The notes beneath the pieces are model-generated. The model ran no database searches, was not told where the DNA came from, and saw only the letters and a list, made by a program, of their open reading frames with translations. Made by a program: the position numbers and the translations under genes. Positions 34,898-43,549 of a stretch of DNA of 64,000 nt are shown piece after piece. How positions within the stretch are numbered: the stretch's first letter is position 1; each line of letters starts with the position of its first letter. This stretch comes from Streptomyces termitum (lineage in GTDB: Bacteria > Actinomycetota > Actinomycetes > Streptomycetales > Streptomycetaceae), in NCBI RefSeq assembly GCF_014650175.1, contig NZ_BMUL01000022.1:30978-94977 (forward strand), read 5' to 3'.

Positions 34898-34930
34898 CAG
34901 GCGTTTGGCTCCCCCACACCAGGAGGCTCC

Positions 34931-36073
34931 GTGAAACGCACCACCCCCCTGGGCTTCGCCCTCGCGGCCCTGTTGCTCACGCTCGGCGCCGGGACCGGTG
35001 CCGCCCAGGCCGCCCCGCCGCCCGAACCGGCCGCCGCGCCCGCCGCCTCGGCCGGGCTGATCGACGCGCTCCGTGACGACCTCGGGCTGAGCCCGGCGCG
35101 GGCCGAGGAGCGGCTGCGCGCCGAGAAGGCCGCCGCGCGGGTCGAGGAGGAGGCCCGGCGGACGGCCGGCGGCGCGTACGCGGGCGCCTGGTTCGACCCC
35201 GCCTCGGAGCGGCTCGTCGTCGCCCTCACCGACCGCGCCGAGGAGGCCGGGGTGCGGGCGCTCGGGGCCGACACCCGGCTGGTCCGGCACAGCGCCGCCG
35301 CCCTCGACCGGGCCAAGGCCCGCCTCGACGGGCGCGCCGCGCCCCGGGGCGTCGCCGGCTGGCACGTCGACCCGAGGACGAACAGCGTCGTCGTCACGGT
35401 CGTACGGGCCGAGCGGGACGCCCCCGCCGTGCGCGCCTTCGTCGAGGAGGCGCGGGCGCACGGGCCCGTCACCGTCGCCGAGACGGCCGCCGCTCCCCGT
35501 ACCTACGCGGCGGGGACCGTCGGCGGCGACCCGTACTACACCGGCAACGTGCGCTGCTCGATCGGCTTCTCGGTGCACGGCGGGTTCGTCACGGCCGGTC
35601 ACTGCGGGCGGGCCGGGGCGGCGGTGCGCGGCTGGGACGGCTCCGCCATGGGCACCTTCCAGGGCTCCTCGTTCCCCGGCGACGACTACGCGTACGTGAG
35701 CGTCCACAGCGGCTGGTGGACCGTGCCCGTCGTCCTCGGCTGGGGCGTCATCCCGGACCGGCTGGTGCGCGGCTCCGCCGAGGCGCCCGTGGGCGCGTCG
35801 ATCTGCCGCTCGGGCTCCACCACGAAGTGGCACTGCGGCACCGTCCTCGCCAAGAACGAGACGGTCAACTACAGCCAGGGCGCCGTGCACCAGATGACGA
35901 AGACCAGCGTCTGCGCGGAGGGCGGCGACTCCGGCGGCGCGTTCATCAGCGGCGACCAGGCCCAGGGCGTCACTTCCGGCGGCTGGGGCAACTGCTCCTC
36001 CGGCGGCGAGACCTGGTTCCAGCCCGTCAACGAGATCCTCGGCCGCTACGGGCTGACGCTGCACACCGCCTGA
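34931..36073 (+). CDS. Secreted S1 serine protease (streptogrisin-like) with prodomain
   Basis: 380 residues. Signal peptide (LGFALAALLLTLGAGTGAAQA), a prodomain of the alpha-lytic-protease type (about 40-195), then the mature chymotrypsin-fold protease beginning near 'AGTVGGDPYYTGNVRCSIGF'. The catalytic triad is visible: His in 'VTAGHCG', Asp in 'GDDYAYV', Ser in 'GGDSGGAF'. Cys residues pair as in streptogrisins. The GTG at 34931 follows AGGAGG. Upstream tandem palindromes suggest repression, possibly tied to nutrient state. The neighbours are unrelated. Confidence 0.95.
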   Translation: MKRTTPLGFALAALLLTLGAGTGAAQAAPPPEPAAAPAASAGLIDALRDDLGLSPARAEERLRAEKAAARVEEEARRTAGGAYAGAWFDPASERLVVALTDRAEEAGVRALGADTRLVRHSAAALDRAKARLDGRAAPRGVAGWHVDPRTNSVVVTVVRAERDAPAVRAFVEEARAHGPVTVAETAAAPRTYAAGTVGGDPYYTGNVRCSIGFSVHGGFVTAGHCGRAGAAVRGWDGSAMGTFQGSSFPGDDYAYVSVHSGWWTVPVVLGWGVIPDRLVRGSAEAPVGASICRSGSTTKWHCGTVLAKNETVNYSQGAVHQMTKTSVCAEGGDSGGAFISGDQAQGVTSGGWGNCSSGGETWFQPVNEILGRYGLTLHTA

Positions 36074-36123
36074 CCGGGGCCCGGCCTCCCGGGCGGCGTG
36101 CGGGACTCCCCGAGGGGTACGGG

Positions 36124-36161
36124 GTTCCCCGCGTCGCCCGGAGTTCCCCGCGTCGCCCGGG
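36124..36161. repeat. Two tandem copies of a 19-bp repeat
   Basis: GTTCCCCGCGTCGCCCGG(A/G) is repeated head to tail at 36124-36142 and 36143-36161, between two convergent genes. Probably a slippage duplication; no function is suggested. Confidence 0.7.
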
Positions 36162-36181
36162 GGGGCGGCGGGGTCTGCCGG

Positions 36182-37075
36182 TCAGCGTGCCAGCAGGTCG
36201 ACCACCCCCGTGAGGTCCTCCGCGCCGTCGCCCTCGGCCAGTCGGCGGCGCATCAGCGCGAAGTAGGGGCTGAGCAGTTCGGCGCTGACGCCCTGCCCCT
36301 CGGCCGTCGCCAGGAAGGTCGGCGTGCCGGCCACCTGCATGGCGAGGTGGGAGACGACGCCCTCGGTGTAGTCGCCGCTCCGCAGCTGGTCGGCGGTCCG
36401 GTGGACCGACGGGGCCATCGCGACGAGCCAGTCGGCGAGGAGCGGGGCGAACGACACGGGGTCGATGTCCTCCCGGCGGATCAGGGCGAAGGCGTGCGCG
36501 GCACCGGCGAACATCCCGTACATGGCGCTGAGCAGGGCCACGTCGTGCAGGGCCGCGAAGCCGGCGTCCTCGCCGACGTAGGTGGTGCCGACCGGGACGG
36601 CCAGCGCCTCCCGGTGCCGCTCGAACAGCTCCCGGTCGCCGCTGTAGAAGACGTAGCCGCCGGCCTCCGGGACGCCGACCATCGGGGGGACGGCCATGAT
36701 GCCGCCGTCGAGGTAGCGGGCGCCGCGCGCACGGGCCCAGGCGGCGCGGGTCCGGGCCTGCTCGGGGGTGCCGGTGGTCAGGTTGACCAGGTCACGGCCC
36801 GTCAGATCGACACCGGCCAGGGTCTCCTCGACCGAGGCGTCGTCCAGCAGGCAGACGACGACCAGACGGTTCGCGGCGACCGCCTCGGCGGCGGTGGCGG
36901 CGGTCCTCGCCCCCTCGGCGGCGAGCGCCCCGGCGCGGGCCGGGGTGCGGTTCCAGACGGTCAGCGGGTGCCCGGCGGCGAGCCAGGCGCGGGCCAGCGC
37001 GGTGCCCATGGCGCCCAGGCCGAGCAGGGTCACGGGGGTCTTCTCGGTGGTCTTCTCAGGGGTGTTCCGTGTCAT
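36182..37075 (-). CDS. Imine-reductase-like NAD(P)-dependent oxidoreductase
   Basis: 297 residues of the beta-hydroxyacid dehydrogenase superfamily. The Rossmann start is 'TLLGLGAMGTALARAWLAAGHPLTVWNRT'; the Arg/Thr after the second strand favours NADPH. 'YLDGGIMAVPPMVG' and 'FAALHDVALLSAMYGMFAGAAHAFAL' resemble imine reductases rather than 3-hydroxyisobutyrate dehydrogenase, whose catalytic Lys region (GxxGxGxxxK) is absent. Thus reduction of a C=N bond is likely, with natural substrate unknown. It is divergent from an HxlR regulator, with a palindrome between, so it is probably that regulator's target. Confidence 0.85.
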   Translation of the reverse strand: MTRNTPEKTTEKTPVTLLGLGAMGTALARAWLAAGHPLTVWNRTPARAGALAAEGARTAATAAEAVAANRLVVVCLLDDASVEETLAGVDLTGRDLVNLTTGTPEQARTRAAWARARGARYLDGGIMAVPPMVGVPEAGGYVFYSGDRELFERHREALAVPVGTTYVGEDAGFAALHDVALLSAMYGMFAGAAHAFALIRREDIDPVSFAPLLADWLVAMAPSVHRTADQLRSGDYTEGVVSHLAMQVAGTPTFLATAEGQGVSAELLSPYFALMRRRLAEGDGAEDLTGVVDLLAR

Positions 37076-37108
37076 GTGCACCAGGCTGCTCGCCGGGTTC
37101 GGAGTGAT

Positions 37109-37122
37109 CAAGTACGCACTTG
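37109..37122. promoter_or_regulatory. Candidate HxlR operator between divergent genes
   Basis: CAAGT-ACGC-ACTTG is a 5-bp inverted repeat with a 4-base spacer, centred in the 96-base gap between the imine-reductase-like gene and the HxlR gene. HxlR-type regulators often bind near-palindromic sites in such gaps. Binding is inferred from position. Confidence 0.5.
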
Positions 37123-37171
37123 GGAGTGGGTGGTTACCCTGAGGTGAGCGAGCAGGTCAGGAGGGTGGGAC

Positions 37172-37534
37172 ATGGCGACCGTGAACCGACCGGGCGGCCC
37201 GGACGGCCACGTCTGCGGGATCGACACCGCGATGGAGGTCATCGGCGGGAAGTGGAAGGTGCTGATCCTCTGGGCGCTCCACGAGCATCCCCGGCGCCGC
37301 TTCGGCGAGCTGCGGCGGCTGCTTCCGGGGGTCACCGAGAAGGTGCTCGCCTCCCACCTGCGGGAGCTGGAGGCGGACGGCGTCGTGCGCCGCTTCTCCT
37401 ACGACGAGGTGCCGCCCCGCGTCGAGTACGCGCTGACCGAGGACGGCCGGCGGCTCAACGAGGCGCTCGGGCCGCTGGCGGCCTGGGGGCGCACCCGGGC
37501 GCGCGTCGCGGAGCCGGTGGGGGCGGAGGGCTGA
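37172..37534 (+). CDS. HxlR-type winged-helix regulator
   Basis: 120 residues. 'GGKWKVLILWALHEHPRRRFGELRRLLPGVTEKVLASHLRELEADGVVRR' is the standard HxlR helix-turn-helix, with the wing in 'VPPRVEYALTEDGRRL'. A Cys at residue 15 ('GHVCGID') may be redox- or aldehyde-sensing, as in other family members. GGAGGGTGGGA precedes the ATG at 37172. It is divergent from the imine-reductase-like gene that it probably controls. Confidence 0.93.
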   Translation: MATVNRPGGPDGHVCGIDTAMEVIGGKWKVLILWALHEHPRRRFGELRRLLPGVTEKVLASHLRELEADGVVRRFSYDEVPPRVEYALTEDGRRLNEALGPLAAWGRTRARVAEPVGAEG

Positions 37535-37640
37535 GCGGCGCCCCGGCGGCGGGCGGGCCGCGGGCCTCCGACCGGGCCCGGACTGAAGCGTGTCGCAGCC
37601 CCGCTCCCGCGCCGCCCCGGCCGCGTCCCGGCCCTCAGCG

Positions 37641-37710
37641 CCCTCCGGGCGTACGGCGGGAGCTTCCGGGCAGGCCCTGGGGTCAGCGGCCCTCCGGGCG
37701 TACGGCGGGA
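37641..37710. repeat. Imperfect direct duplication of about 50 bp
   Basis: CCCTCCGGGCGTACGGCGGG occurs at 37641-37660 and again at 37690-37709, with similar flanks (TCAGCG before both; CTTCCG/CTTTCCG after). It lies directly upstream of the PPOX-type gene and may duplicate a control region. Confidence 0.65.
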
Positions 37711-37739
37711 CTTTCCGAGCAGGGCCTAGGGTTGTCGGC

Positions 37740-38405
37740 ATGACGACCGAAACCGGCACGGCGGGAGCGCTGTTCGCGTCCCTCCGGGCGAACGCCCTCA
37801 CCGGACCCGACCAGTTGCGCGCGCTCTACCCGCCGCCGAACCCCCACTCGCTCCGCAAGGAGACCGGGCACCTGACCGAGGAGGCGCGGGCGCTGATCGG
37901 CTGCTCCTCGCTGGTGTTCATCGGCAGCGCCGACGCCGGGGGGCGGGCCGACGTGACGCCGCGCGGCGGCCCGGCCGGCTTCGTCTCGGTGCTGGACGAG
38001 CGGACCCTGGCCGTCCCCGACGCGACCGGCAACAAGCGGCTCGACACTCTGCACAACGTCCTGGAGACCGGCCACGCCGGCCTGCTGTTCCTCGTCCCCG
38101 GCCGGCCGACCACGCTGCGCGTCAACGGCCGCGCCTGCGTCTCGGCCGACCCCGACCTGCTCGCCGGGCTCACCGCCGTCGGCCGGCCGCCGGTGACGGC
38201 GCTGGTCGTGGAGGTCGAGCAGGTCTACCCGCACTGCCCGAAGTCGCTGATGCGGTCCGACGCCTGGCGGCCGGAGCGGTGGCTGCCCGCCGACGCCCAG
38301 CCGACCAGCGCCGAGGTGACGCTCGCACAGCTGGACCTGCCGGGCCTGACCCTCGCCCAGGTCGAGGAGGCCGAGCGGGAGTCGCTGCGCCTGCGCTACG
38401 AGTGA
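37740..38405 (+). CDS. Pyridoxamine-5'-phosphate-oxidase-like flavoprotein
   Basis: 221 residues of the split-barrel flavin-binding fold, closest to the MSMEG_1061-type FMN-dependent PPOX family: 'CSSLVFIGSADAGGRADVTPRGGPAGFV', 'LAVPDATGNKRLDTLHNVLETGHAGLLFLVPG' and 'VYPHCPKSLMRSDAW'. Such proteins bind FMN or F420, but their reactions are mostly unknown. The ATG at 37740 lies 30 bases after the direct duplication. No partner gene is evident. Confidence 0.88.
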   Translation: MTTETGTAGALFASLRANALTGPDQLRALYPPPNPHSLRKETGHLTEEARALIGCSSLVFIGSADAGGRADVTPRGGPAGFVSVLDERTLAVPDATGNKRLDTLHNVLETGHAGLLFLVPGRPTTLRVNGRACVSADPDLLAGLTAVGRPPVTALVVEVEQVYPHCPKSLMRSDAWRPERWLPADAQPTSAEVTLAQLDLPGLTLAQVEEAERESLRLRYE

Positions 38406-38506
38406 GCGGGCCGGTCCGGGGCCGGGCAAGACAGCGGACGGGCCGGGGGCGGGGCGAGCGGGTTAGGCTCGCGCCGTCCCGCACGCCGCTCTCCAGGAGG
38501 TACCCC

Positions 38507-38917
38507 GTGCCGCTCGACGCCTCGGCCCCCGTTCGCGTGGCCCGGCCCTCCCTCGACCTCCGCGCGGCGGAGCGGTTCTGGGCCCTCGGGCTCGGCCTCG
38601 ACGTCCTGTACCGGCACGAGGCGGACGCGGCCCTGGGGCACAGCGCGCTCCTCATGGTCGGCCTGCCGGGCGCGAGCTGGCACCTGGAGCTCGTGCACGA
38701 CCCCGCCGCGCCGGTGGAGCCCCGGCCGACCCCCGAGGACCTCCTGGTCGTCTACCTCGGCGAGCCGGTGCCCGACGCCCTGGTGGCGCGGCTGGAGGAG
38801 CACGGCGGGAAGCGGGTGCCCGCGCACAACCCGTACTGGGACACCTGGGGCGTGACCCTGCGGGACCCGGACGGCTACCTGCTGGTGCTGTCCACCCGTA
38901 CCTGGTCCAACGGCTGA
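38507..38917 (+). CDS. VOC (glyoxalase-like) family protein
   Basis: 136 residues. 'RVARPSLDLRAAERFWALGLGLDVLYRHEAD' and 'ALVARLEEHGGKRVPAHNPYWDTWGVTLRDPDGYLLVLSTRTW' are the two VOC half-folds. The length fits a single-domain member. Metal ligands are not complete by eye, so it may bind rather than convert its ligand. AGGAGG lies 6 bases before the GTG at 38507. Confidence 0.88.
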   Translation: MPLDASAPVRVARPSLDLRAAERFWALGLGLDVLYRHEADAALGHSALLMVGLPGASWHLELVHDPAAPVEPRPTPEDLLVVYLGEPVPDALVARLEEHGGKRVPAHNPYWDTWGVTLRDPDGYLLVLSTRTWSNG

Positions 38918-38928
38918 CGGACCGGAAG

Positions 38929-39789
38929 TCAGGAGGCGGGTGCCCGGCCCTCGGCGGGCTTCCAGGGGCCGACGCCGAGGCGGCCGGTGGTGCCGAGGTC
39001 GAGCTCCGGGACGACCATGACGGGGGCGGCGCCGGACCGCCAGCGGACGCGGGCGTAGGGGGCGTTGACGGGTTCGCCCGCCTCGGTGGTGTTGCGCCAG
39101 ACGAGGCCCGCGCGGGCGCGGGCGCCGGGGCGGAGGGTGAAGGGCCGCGCCGGGCCCTCCGCGCCGGTGCCGCTCGCGATGGCCTCGCCGCCCTTGAGGA
39201 TCCGGACGGCGGGCAGGGCCCGGTGCTCCTCGTCGAGGGGCTGGACCTCGGGGTAGCCGTCGAGGGACAGCGGGGCGGTACCGCAGTTCTCCAGGTGGAG
39301 GCCGACGACCCGCAGGCCCATGGCCGAGTCGCCCTTGTCCGCGTACACCCGCACGCCGGAGGGCGGGCAGGGCCCGGAGGAGGCGGACGCCTCGGCGGCG
39401 GGGACGGTCCGCACGGTCCCGATGGCGACGCGCCCGCCGACGACGGAGTCCGGCGGGACCATGGCCGCGGTGACGGTACGGCTCACGGTGGCGCCGGGCG
39501 CGACGGCCGGGACGGTCTCCTTCACGCTGTCCATCACTCCCCCGTCGGCCGCGCGGAACTCGAAGAAGACGGTGGTGACGACGGGGCCGTCGGCCGGTCC
39601 GGTGACGGTGTAGGTGGCGCAGGGCCGCGCGCACCCCCCGGTACCGGTGACGCGGATGCCGTCCTTCTCCTCCCCGGCGGCGGAGGGGGTCGGGACGACG
39701 GGCTCCCCGGCGGAGGTGAGGGTGCCGCAGCCGGTGAGGAGGAGCAGGCCGGAGGCGAGGACGGGCAGGAGGGCGGGGTGGGGACGCAT
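38929..39789 (-). CDS. Secreted lipoprotein with DUF4232-like domain
   Basis: 286 residues. The signal sequence ends in a lipobox ('LLLLTGCG'), so the mature protein is anchored to the outer face of the membrane. The C-terminal half ('SAMGLRVVGLHLENCGTAPLSLDGYPEVQPLD') is the DUF4232 pattern, followed by 'RARAGLVWRNT'. The first half is a beta domain with a Cys pair (CARPC). Function unknown. It is convergent with the VOC gene (12 bases apart). Confidence 0.85.
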   Translation of the reverse strand: MRPHPALLPVLASGLLLLTGCGTLTSAGEPVVPTPSAAGEEKDGIRVTGTGGCARPCATYTVTGPADGPVVTTVFFEFRAADGGVMDSVKETVPAVAPGATVSRTVTAAMVPPDSVVGGRVAIGTVRTVPAAEASASSGPCPPSGVRVYADKGDSAMGLRVVGLHLENCGTAPLSLDGYPEVQPLDEEHRALPAVRILKGGEAIASGTGAEGPARPFTLRPGARARAGLVWRNTTEAGEPVNAPYARVRWRSGAAPVMVVPELDLGTTGRLGVGPWKPAEGRAPAS

Positions 39790-40047
39790 GGAGGCGAGTC
39801 GATCAAGGTCCCGTACCGCCGTCCGTGACGCAGGTCACTTCCCCGGTCACAAGGCCGTCACAGTTCCCCCGGCACCGCGCCCCCGGACCGGAGGCCCGGA
39901 CCGGACGCCCGGGACACGGGCGGGGAGGACGGGGGGGGACGACGCGAAAGTGCCAGTACAGGACCGGTCGCGCGGTTCCGGATAGCGGACGCGGCACGGC
40001 GCAGAAGTCCCTTGTGCCCGGCGGGCCTCTCCAGTGGGCTGGGGCCC

Positions 40048-41649
40048 ATGAAGAAGAGAAGCATCGCGGCCCTGTCCGCGGCCCTGGTGGCGGCGCCCCT
40101 GCTGGCGGCGGGAGCGCCCGGACAGCCCGCGGCGGCGGCCGAGGCGGGGGCCGGCCACCCCTCGGCCCCCGCCGCCCCGGGGTTCGTGCGCGGGGTCGAT
40201 CTGGACACGGTGACCATCCCCGAGCTGCAGGCGCGCATGAAGCGCGGCTCCCTGACCTCGTCGGAACTGACCCTGGCCTACCTCCAGCGGATCAGGACCG
40301 TCGACCCGAAGATCAACGCCGTGCTGCGGACCAGCCCGACGGCGCTGGCCCAAGCGGTCGCCAGCGACATCCGCCACCGGCTCGGGAAGTCCCTCGGCCC
40401 GCTCGACGGCATCCCCGTCCTCCTGAAGGACAACGTCGACACCCGCGACATGCCGACGACGGCCGGCTCACTGGCACTGGCCGGAAAAGCACCCTCGAAG
40501 GACGCCGAACTCGTCCGGCGGCTGCGCGCGGCGGGCGCGGTGGTGCTCGGCAAGGCGAACATGTCCGAGTGGGCCAACTTCCGCGCGGTCAAGCCCACCT
40601 CGGGCTGGTCGGCGGTGGGCGGGCAGACCCTCAACCCGTACGTCCTGGACCGCAACCCGTGCGGCTCGTCGTCCGGTTCGGCCGCCGCGCTCGCCGCCTC
40701 GCTGGCGCAGGTGACCATCGGCACCGAGACCGACGGCTCCATCGTCTGTCCGGCCGGGATGAACGGGGTCGTGGGCCACAAGCCCAGCCTGGGCCTCGTC
40801 AGCCAGTCCGGCGTCGTCCCGATCTCCGCCGAGCAGGACACGGCGGGCCCGATGGCGCGCAACGTCGTGGACACCGCGCTCACCCTGTCGGTGATCGGCG
40901 GCTCCGACTCCCGCACCTCCGCCGGCCTCGCGGACGCGGGTCTGCGCCCCGGCAGCCTGCGCGGCAAGCGGATCGGCCTGTGGCGGCTGCCGACCCTGGG
41001 TGCCGGGGTGGACGAGCTGATGACCCGGACCGCGGCGCGGCTGCGGGCCGCCGGGGCGCAGGTCGTCGAGGTGACGCCGCCCTACCAGGACCGGCTCGCC
41101 GAGCTGGAGTTCCCGGCCCTGCTGAGCGAGTTCCACCGGGACATCGACGCCTACCTGGCCACCCGGAACGGGCCCCGCGACCTGGCCGGGCTGATCGAGT
41201 TCAACCGCAGCCACCCGGCCGAGCGGTCCTGCTTCGCCGGCCAGGAGCTGTTCGAGATGGCGCTGGCCGCGCCGCCGACCACCGATCCCGGCTACCTGGC
41301 GGTGCGGGCCGAGCTGAAGGACCTGTCCCGCCGGTCCATCGACGAGACCATGGCCGCCCACGACCTGGACGCGATCGCCTCCCCGTCGAACCCGCCCGCC
41401 TGGACGACCGACTGCGCGCGGGGCGACAACGACGTGATCCCGTCCTCCACCCCGGCCGCCGTCGCCGGATACCCCTCGCTGTCCGTGCCCGCCGGCTTCG
41501 TCGGCGAGCTGCCCGTCGGCCTGCTGCTGATGGCGGGCGACCGCCAGGACGCGGCGCTGCTGTCTCTGGGCGGGGCGGTGGAGCGGAAGCTCGACGCGTG
41601 GCGCGCGCCGCGCTACCTGCCGACGGTGCCGCCCGCCACCACCGGCTGA
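40048..41649 (+). CDS. Secreted amidase (amidase signature family)
   Basis: 533 residues. A signal peptide (SIAALSAALVAAPLLAAGAPG...AAAA) precedes a complete amidase-signature domain. The Ser-cisSer-Lys triad is seen in 'LLKDNVDT' (Lys), 'NPCGSSSGSAAALAASLA' (cis-Ser) and 'GTETDGSIVCPAGMNG' (Ser nucleophile). These hydrolyse amides; in secreted actinobacterial members the substrate is often unknown. The ATG at 40048 was chosen because the signal peptide starts there. A long hairpin follows the stop. Confidence 0.93.
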   Translation: MKKRSIAALSAALVAAPLLAAGAPGQPAAAAEAGAGHPSAPAAPGFVRGVDLDTVTIPELQARMKRGSLTSSELTLAYLQRIRTVDPKINAVLRTSPTALAQAVASDIRHRLGKSLGPLDGIPVLLKDNVDTRDMPTTAGSLALAGKAPSKDAELVRRLRAAGAVVLGKANMSEWANFRAVKPTSGWSAVGGQTLNPYVLDRNPCGSSSGSAAALAASLAQVTIGTETDGSIVCPAGMNGVVGHKPSLGLVSQSGVVPISAEQDTAGPMARNVVDTALTLSVIGGSDSRTSAGLADAGLRPGSLRGKRIGLWRLPTLGAGVDELMTRTAARLRAAGAQVVEVTPPYQDRLAELEFPALLSEFHRDIDAYLATRNGPRDLAGLIEFNRSHPAERSCFAGQELFEMALAAPPTTDPGYLAVRAELKDLSRRSIDETMAAHDLDAIASPSNPPAWTTDCARGDNDVIPSSTPAAVAGYPSLSVPAGFVGELPVGLLLMAGDRQDAALLSLGGAVERKLDAWRAPRYLPTVPPATTG

Positions 41650-41664
41650 CCCTCCGGCCGCCGG

Positions 41665-41706
41665 GGCGCGGTGCCCGGGTCCGATCCAGGACCCGGGCAC
41701 CGCGCC
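41665..41706. terminator. Long hairpin terminator between convergent genes
   Basis: A perfect 18-bp stem (GGCGCGGTGCCCGGGTCC at 41665-41682, complement at 41689-41706) with a 6-base loop, 15 bases after the amidase stop. It faces the convergent YcnI gene and probably ends both transcripts. Confidence 0.85.
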
Positions 41707-41811
41707 TTGGCCGTCCGGCCGTCGGCACAGGCGGCGGCCGTCTCCGGCAGGTGCCGGTGGCGCACCGGTCGCCGGGCCGGTGGTCCACGCGTCCCGGCTC
41801 CGCGGGCGCGG

Positions 41812-42558
41812 TCAGGCGTCCGCGCCGCCCCGGCGCCTGGTCCACAGCCAGGCCCCGGCAAGCACCAGGACCAGCAGGACGACGCCGACGACGACGGCGA
41901 CCGTGCCGGGCCCGGAGTCCGTCTCCGCCGCCTTCTCGTCCGCCGCCGCCTTCCCGTCGGCCTCGGCCGTGGCGGTGGCCGTGGCCGACGGGGCGGGGGC
42001 CCGGGTGGTCGGCGGGGTGGTGGCGGGTGCGAGGGAGGCGGCGCCCGGCGCGGCGGCGGCGAGCTTCAGGACCGGCGCGGCGTTGCCGTGGCCGCCGCCG
42101 TCGGACTTCTCCAGCTCGATCCAGCGGTCGACGCGGCCGTCGCCGTAGGTCTGGAGCGTCTTGAAGGCCAGCGACTTCGCGTCGGGGAGCTGACGGACGA
42201 CGACCTTGTACGCGGCGTCCTCGCCGACCGCGACGGCCGGGCCGGAGACGGTGTAGCCCCGGTCGGTGGGGGTGAGCTTCCAGCCCGCCGGGCCGCTCTT
42301 GTAGGCGATGTCGGCGGGCTTCAGGCCCTCGGGGAGGACGACCTCCAGGGCGGTGATGCCGGCCGAGGAGGACTCGGTCTCGGCGCTGAAGGAGAGTTCG
42401 ACGTTCTGGTCGAGCGCGCGGGCGTTCGCCGCCTCGACCTCGACGTGGGCGAGGGCGGAGGTGGTCATCGCGAGCGAGGCGGCGGCCGTCGCGGCGGCGA
42501 CGCACGCGGCCCGGACGGAAAGACGGGCTCGGGAACGGGAACGGGCGGTGCGGGACAC
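41812..42558 (-). CDS. YcnI-type DUF1775 protein, membrane anchored
   Basis: 248 residues from a GTG at 42558 (GGAG seven bases upstream). A signal peptide ends at 'SALAHVEVEA'; the mature N-terminal His is the copper ligand in characterised YcnI domains, together with the conserved Trp in 'GPAGWKLT'. A Thr/Ala-rich linker and a C-terminal membrane helix ('VAVVVGVVLLVLVLAGAWLW') follow. YcnI proteins bind copper outside the cell and usually sit with CopC/CopD-like genes. The upstream frame is open into a membrane-protein gene with no stop between. Confidence 0.9.
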   Translation of the reverse strand: MSRTARSRSRARLSVRAACVAAATAAASLAMTTSALAHVEVEAANARALDQNVELSFSAETESSSAGITALEVVLPEGLKPADIAYKSGPAGWKLTPTDRGYTVSGPAVAVGEDAAYKVVVRQLPDAKSLAFKTLQTYGDGRVDRWIELEKSDGGGHGNAAPVLKLAAAAPGAASLAPATTPPTTRAPAPSATATATAEADGKAAADEKAAETDSGPGTVAVVVGVVLLVLVLAGAWLWTRRRGGADA

Positions 42559-43299
42559 GGTGGACTCCGTGGGGGTGGGAAGGGCGGGCGTGCCGGTGCA
42601 CGCCTCCGGTCGGACGGTGGTGTTCCGTCCGGCCGGCGGTCCCCGGCGCACCAGCACGTGGGCCAGTGCCACCGCGCGGGGTCCGGGCCGCCGCTCCGCC
42701 CCCGGCCGGTTCCGGCGCGCCGCCGGCGGGGGCGCGGGGGTGTGCCCGGGGGTGAGGAGCCGTACAAGGAGGTGGCCGAGGGCGTCGGCGAAGCGGCGGC
42801 CCGCCGCCGTGGCCGCGCCGCGCACGGCGGTGTCGGCACGCTGCATCAGCCAGGCCGCCAGCAGCGCCGCCGCACCGTGCGCCGCGCTCAGCGCCACGCC
42901 GTGGTCCCCGGCCCGGCCGAGCACGTCACCGCCGTGCGCCGCGAGGGCGCCGGGGGGCGGGAGCGCGGTGTGCGCCGCGTGTCCTGCGGGGGCCTGAGGG
43001 CCGTCGGCGCGGCCGAACCAGAAGTGCAGCAGGAGCTGCGCGGCGACGGTCGCGGCGGCCGTGCCCGGCAGCGAGACGGGTCCGCGCGGGCGGGCCGGTG
43101 CGGCGAGGAGGAGAACGGCGGCGCCGGGCAGCGCCGCGCCCCAGGGCACGGAACGGCCGGAGGCCAGGTGGTGGCCGGTGACCGCGAGTCCGGTGCTCAC
43201 ACCGCTGAACAGCACCGCGCGGACGACGCGGCCCGGCGCGTCGCCCTCCGGCGCCCCGCCGGGGTGACGCGCGAAGCGGTGAGGACGCGTCCACGGCAT
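42559..43299 (-). CDS. His-rich membrane protein, reading frame open into ycnI-like gene
   Basis: About 247 residues from the ATG at 43299, with 4-5 predicted membrane segments ('VVRAVLFSGVSTGLAVTGHHL', 'PWGAALPGAAVLLLA', 'AATVAAQLLLHFWFG', 'HGAAALLAAWLM') and several His residues in or next to them. It resembles the small membrane protein often found next to YcnI in streptomycetes, perhaps part of copper handling. No stop codon occurs before the GTG of the YcnI gene, so this could be a true fusion of about 495 residues or a lost stop. The reported end is the last base before that GTG's codon set. Confidence 0.6.
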
Positions 43300-43456
43300 G
43301 ACCGGCCCATCATGAACCACGGGCCCCCGCGCCGTACACCACGCCCCGGCCGTTCCCGGCCGGCGCCGGTCACCGGGGCCGAGGGGCGCGGCACGGAGAA
43401 GTCCGGTCCGCTCGATTCAAACTGACGCGCCATCCGTCCCCGGTGTGGGTGATGAC

Positions 43457-43507
43457 TTCGAATATCGGACGACGAGATTATTTACGGATGAAGGGAGCGC
43501 TCCCTTC
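43457..43507 (+). promoter_or_regulatory. Promoter and perfect 18-bp palindromic operator of the synthase operon
   Basis: A possible promoter (TTCGAA, 16 bases, TATTTA at 43479-43484) is followed at once by GAAGGGAGCGCTCCCTTC (43490-43507), a perfect palindrome. The core GAGCGCTC is shared with the operator before the serine protease gene at 34875 and with LacI-type operators. It lies 43 bases before the first start codon, so a repressor there would block the operon. Confidence 0.6.
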
Positions 43508-43549
43508 CCGGTTCCTGGCTGTTCCCCCGTGTTTCATGGAGGAGTCGAC

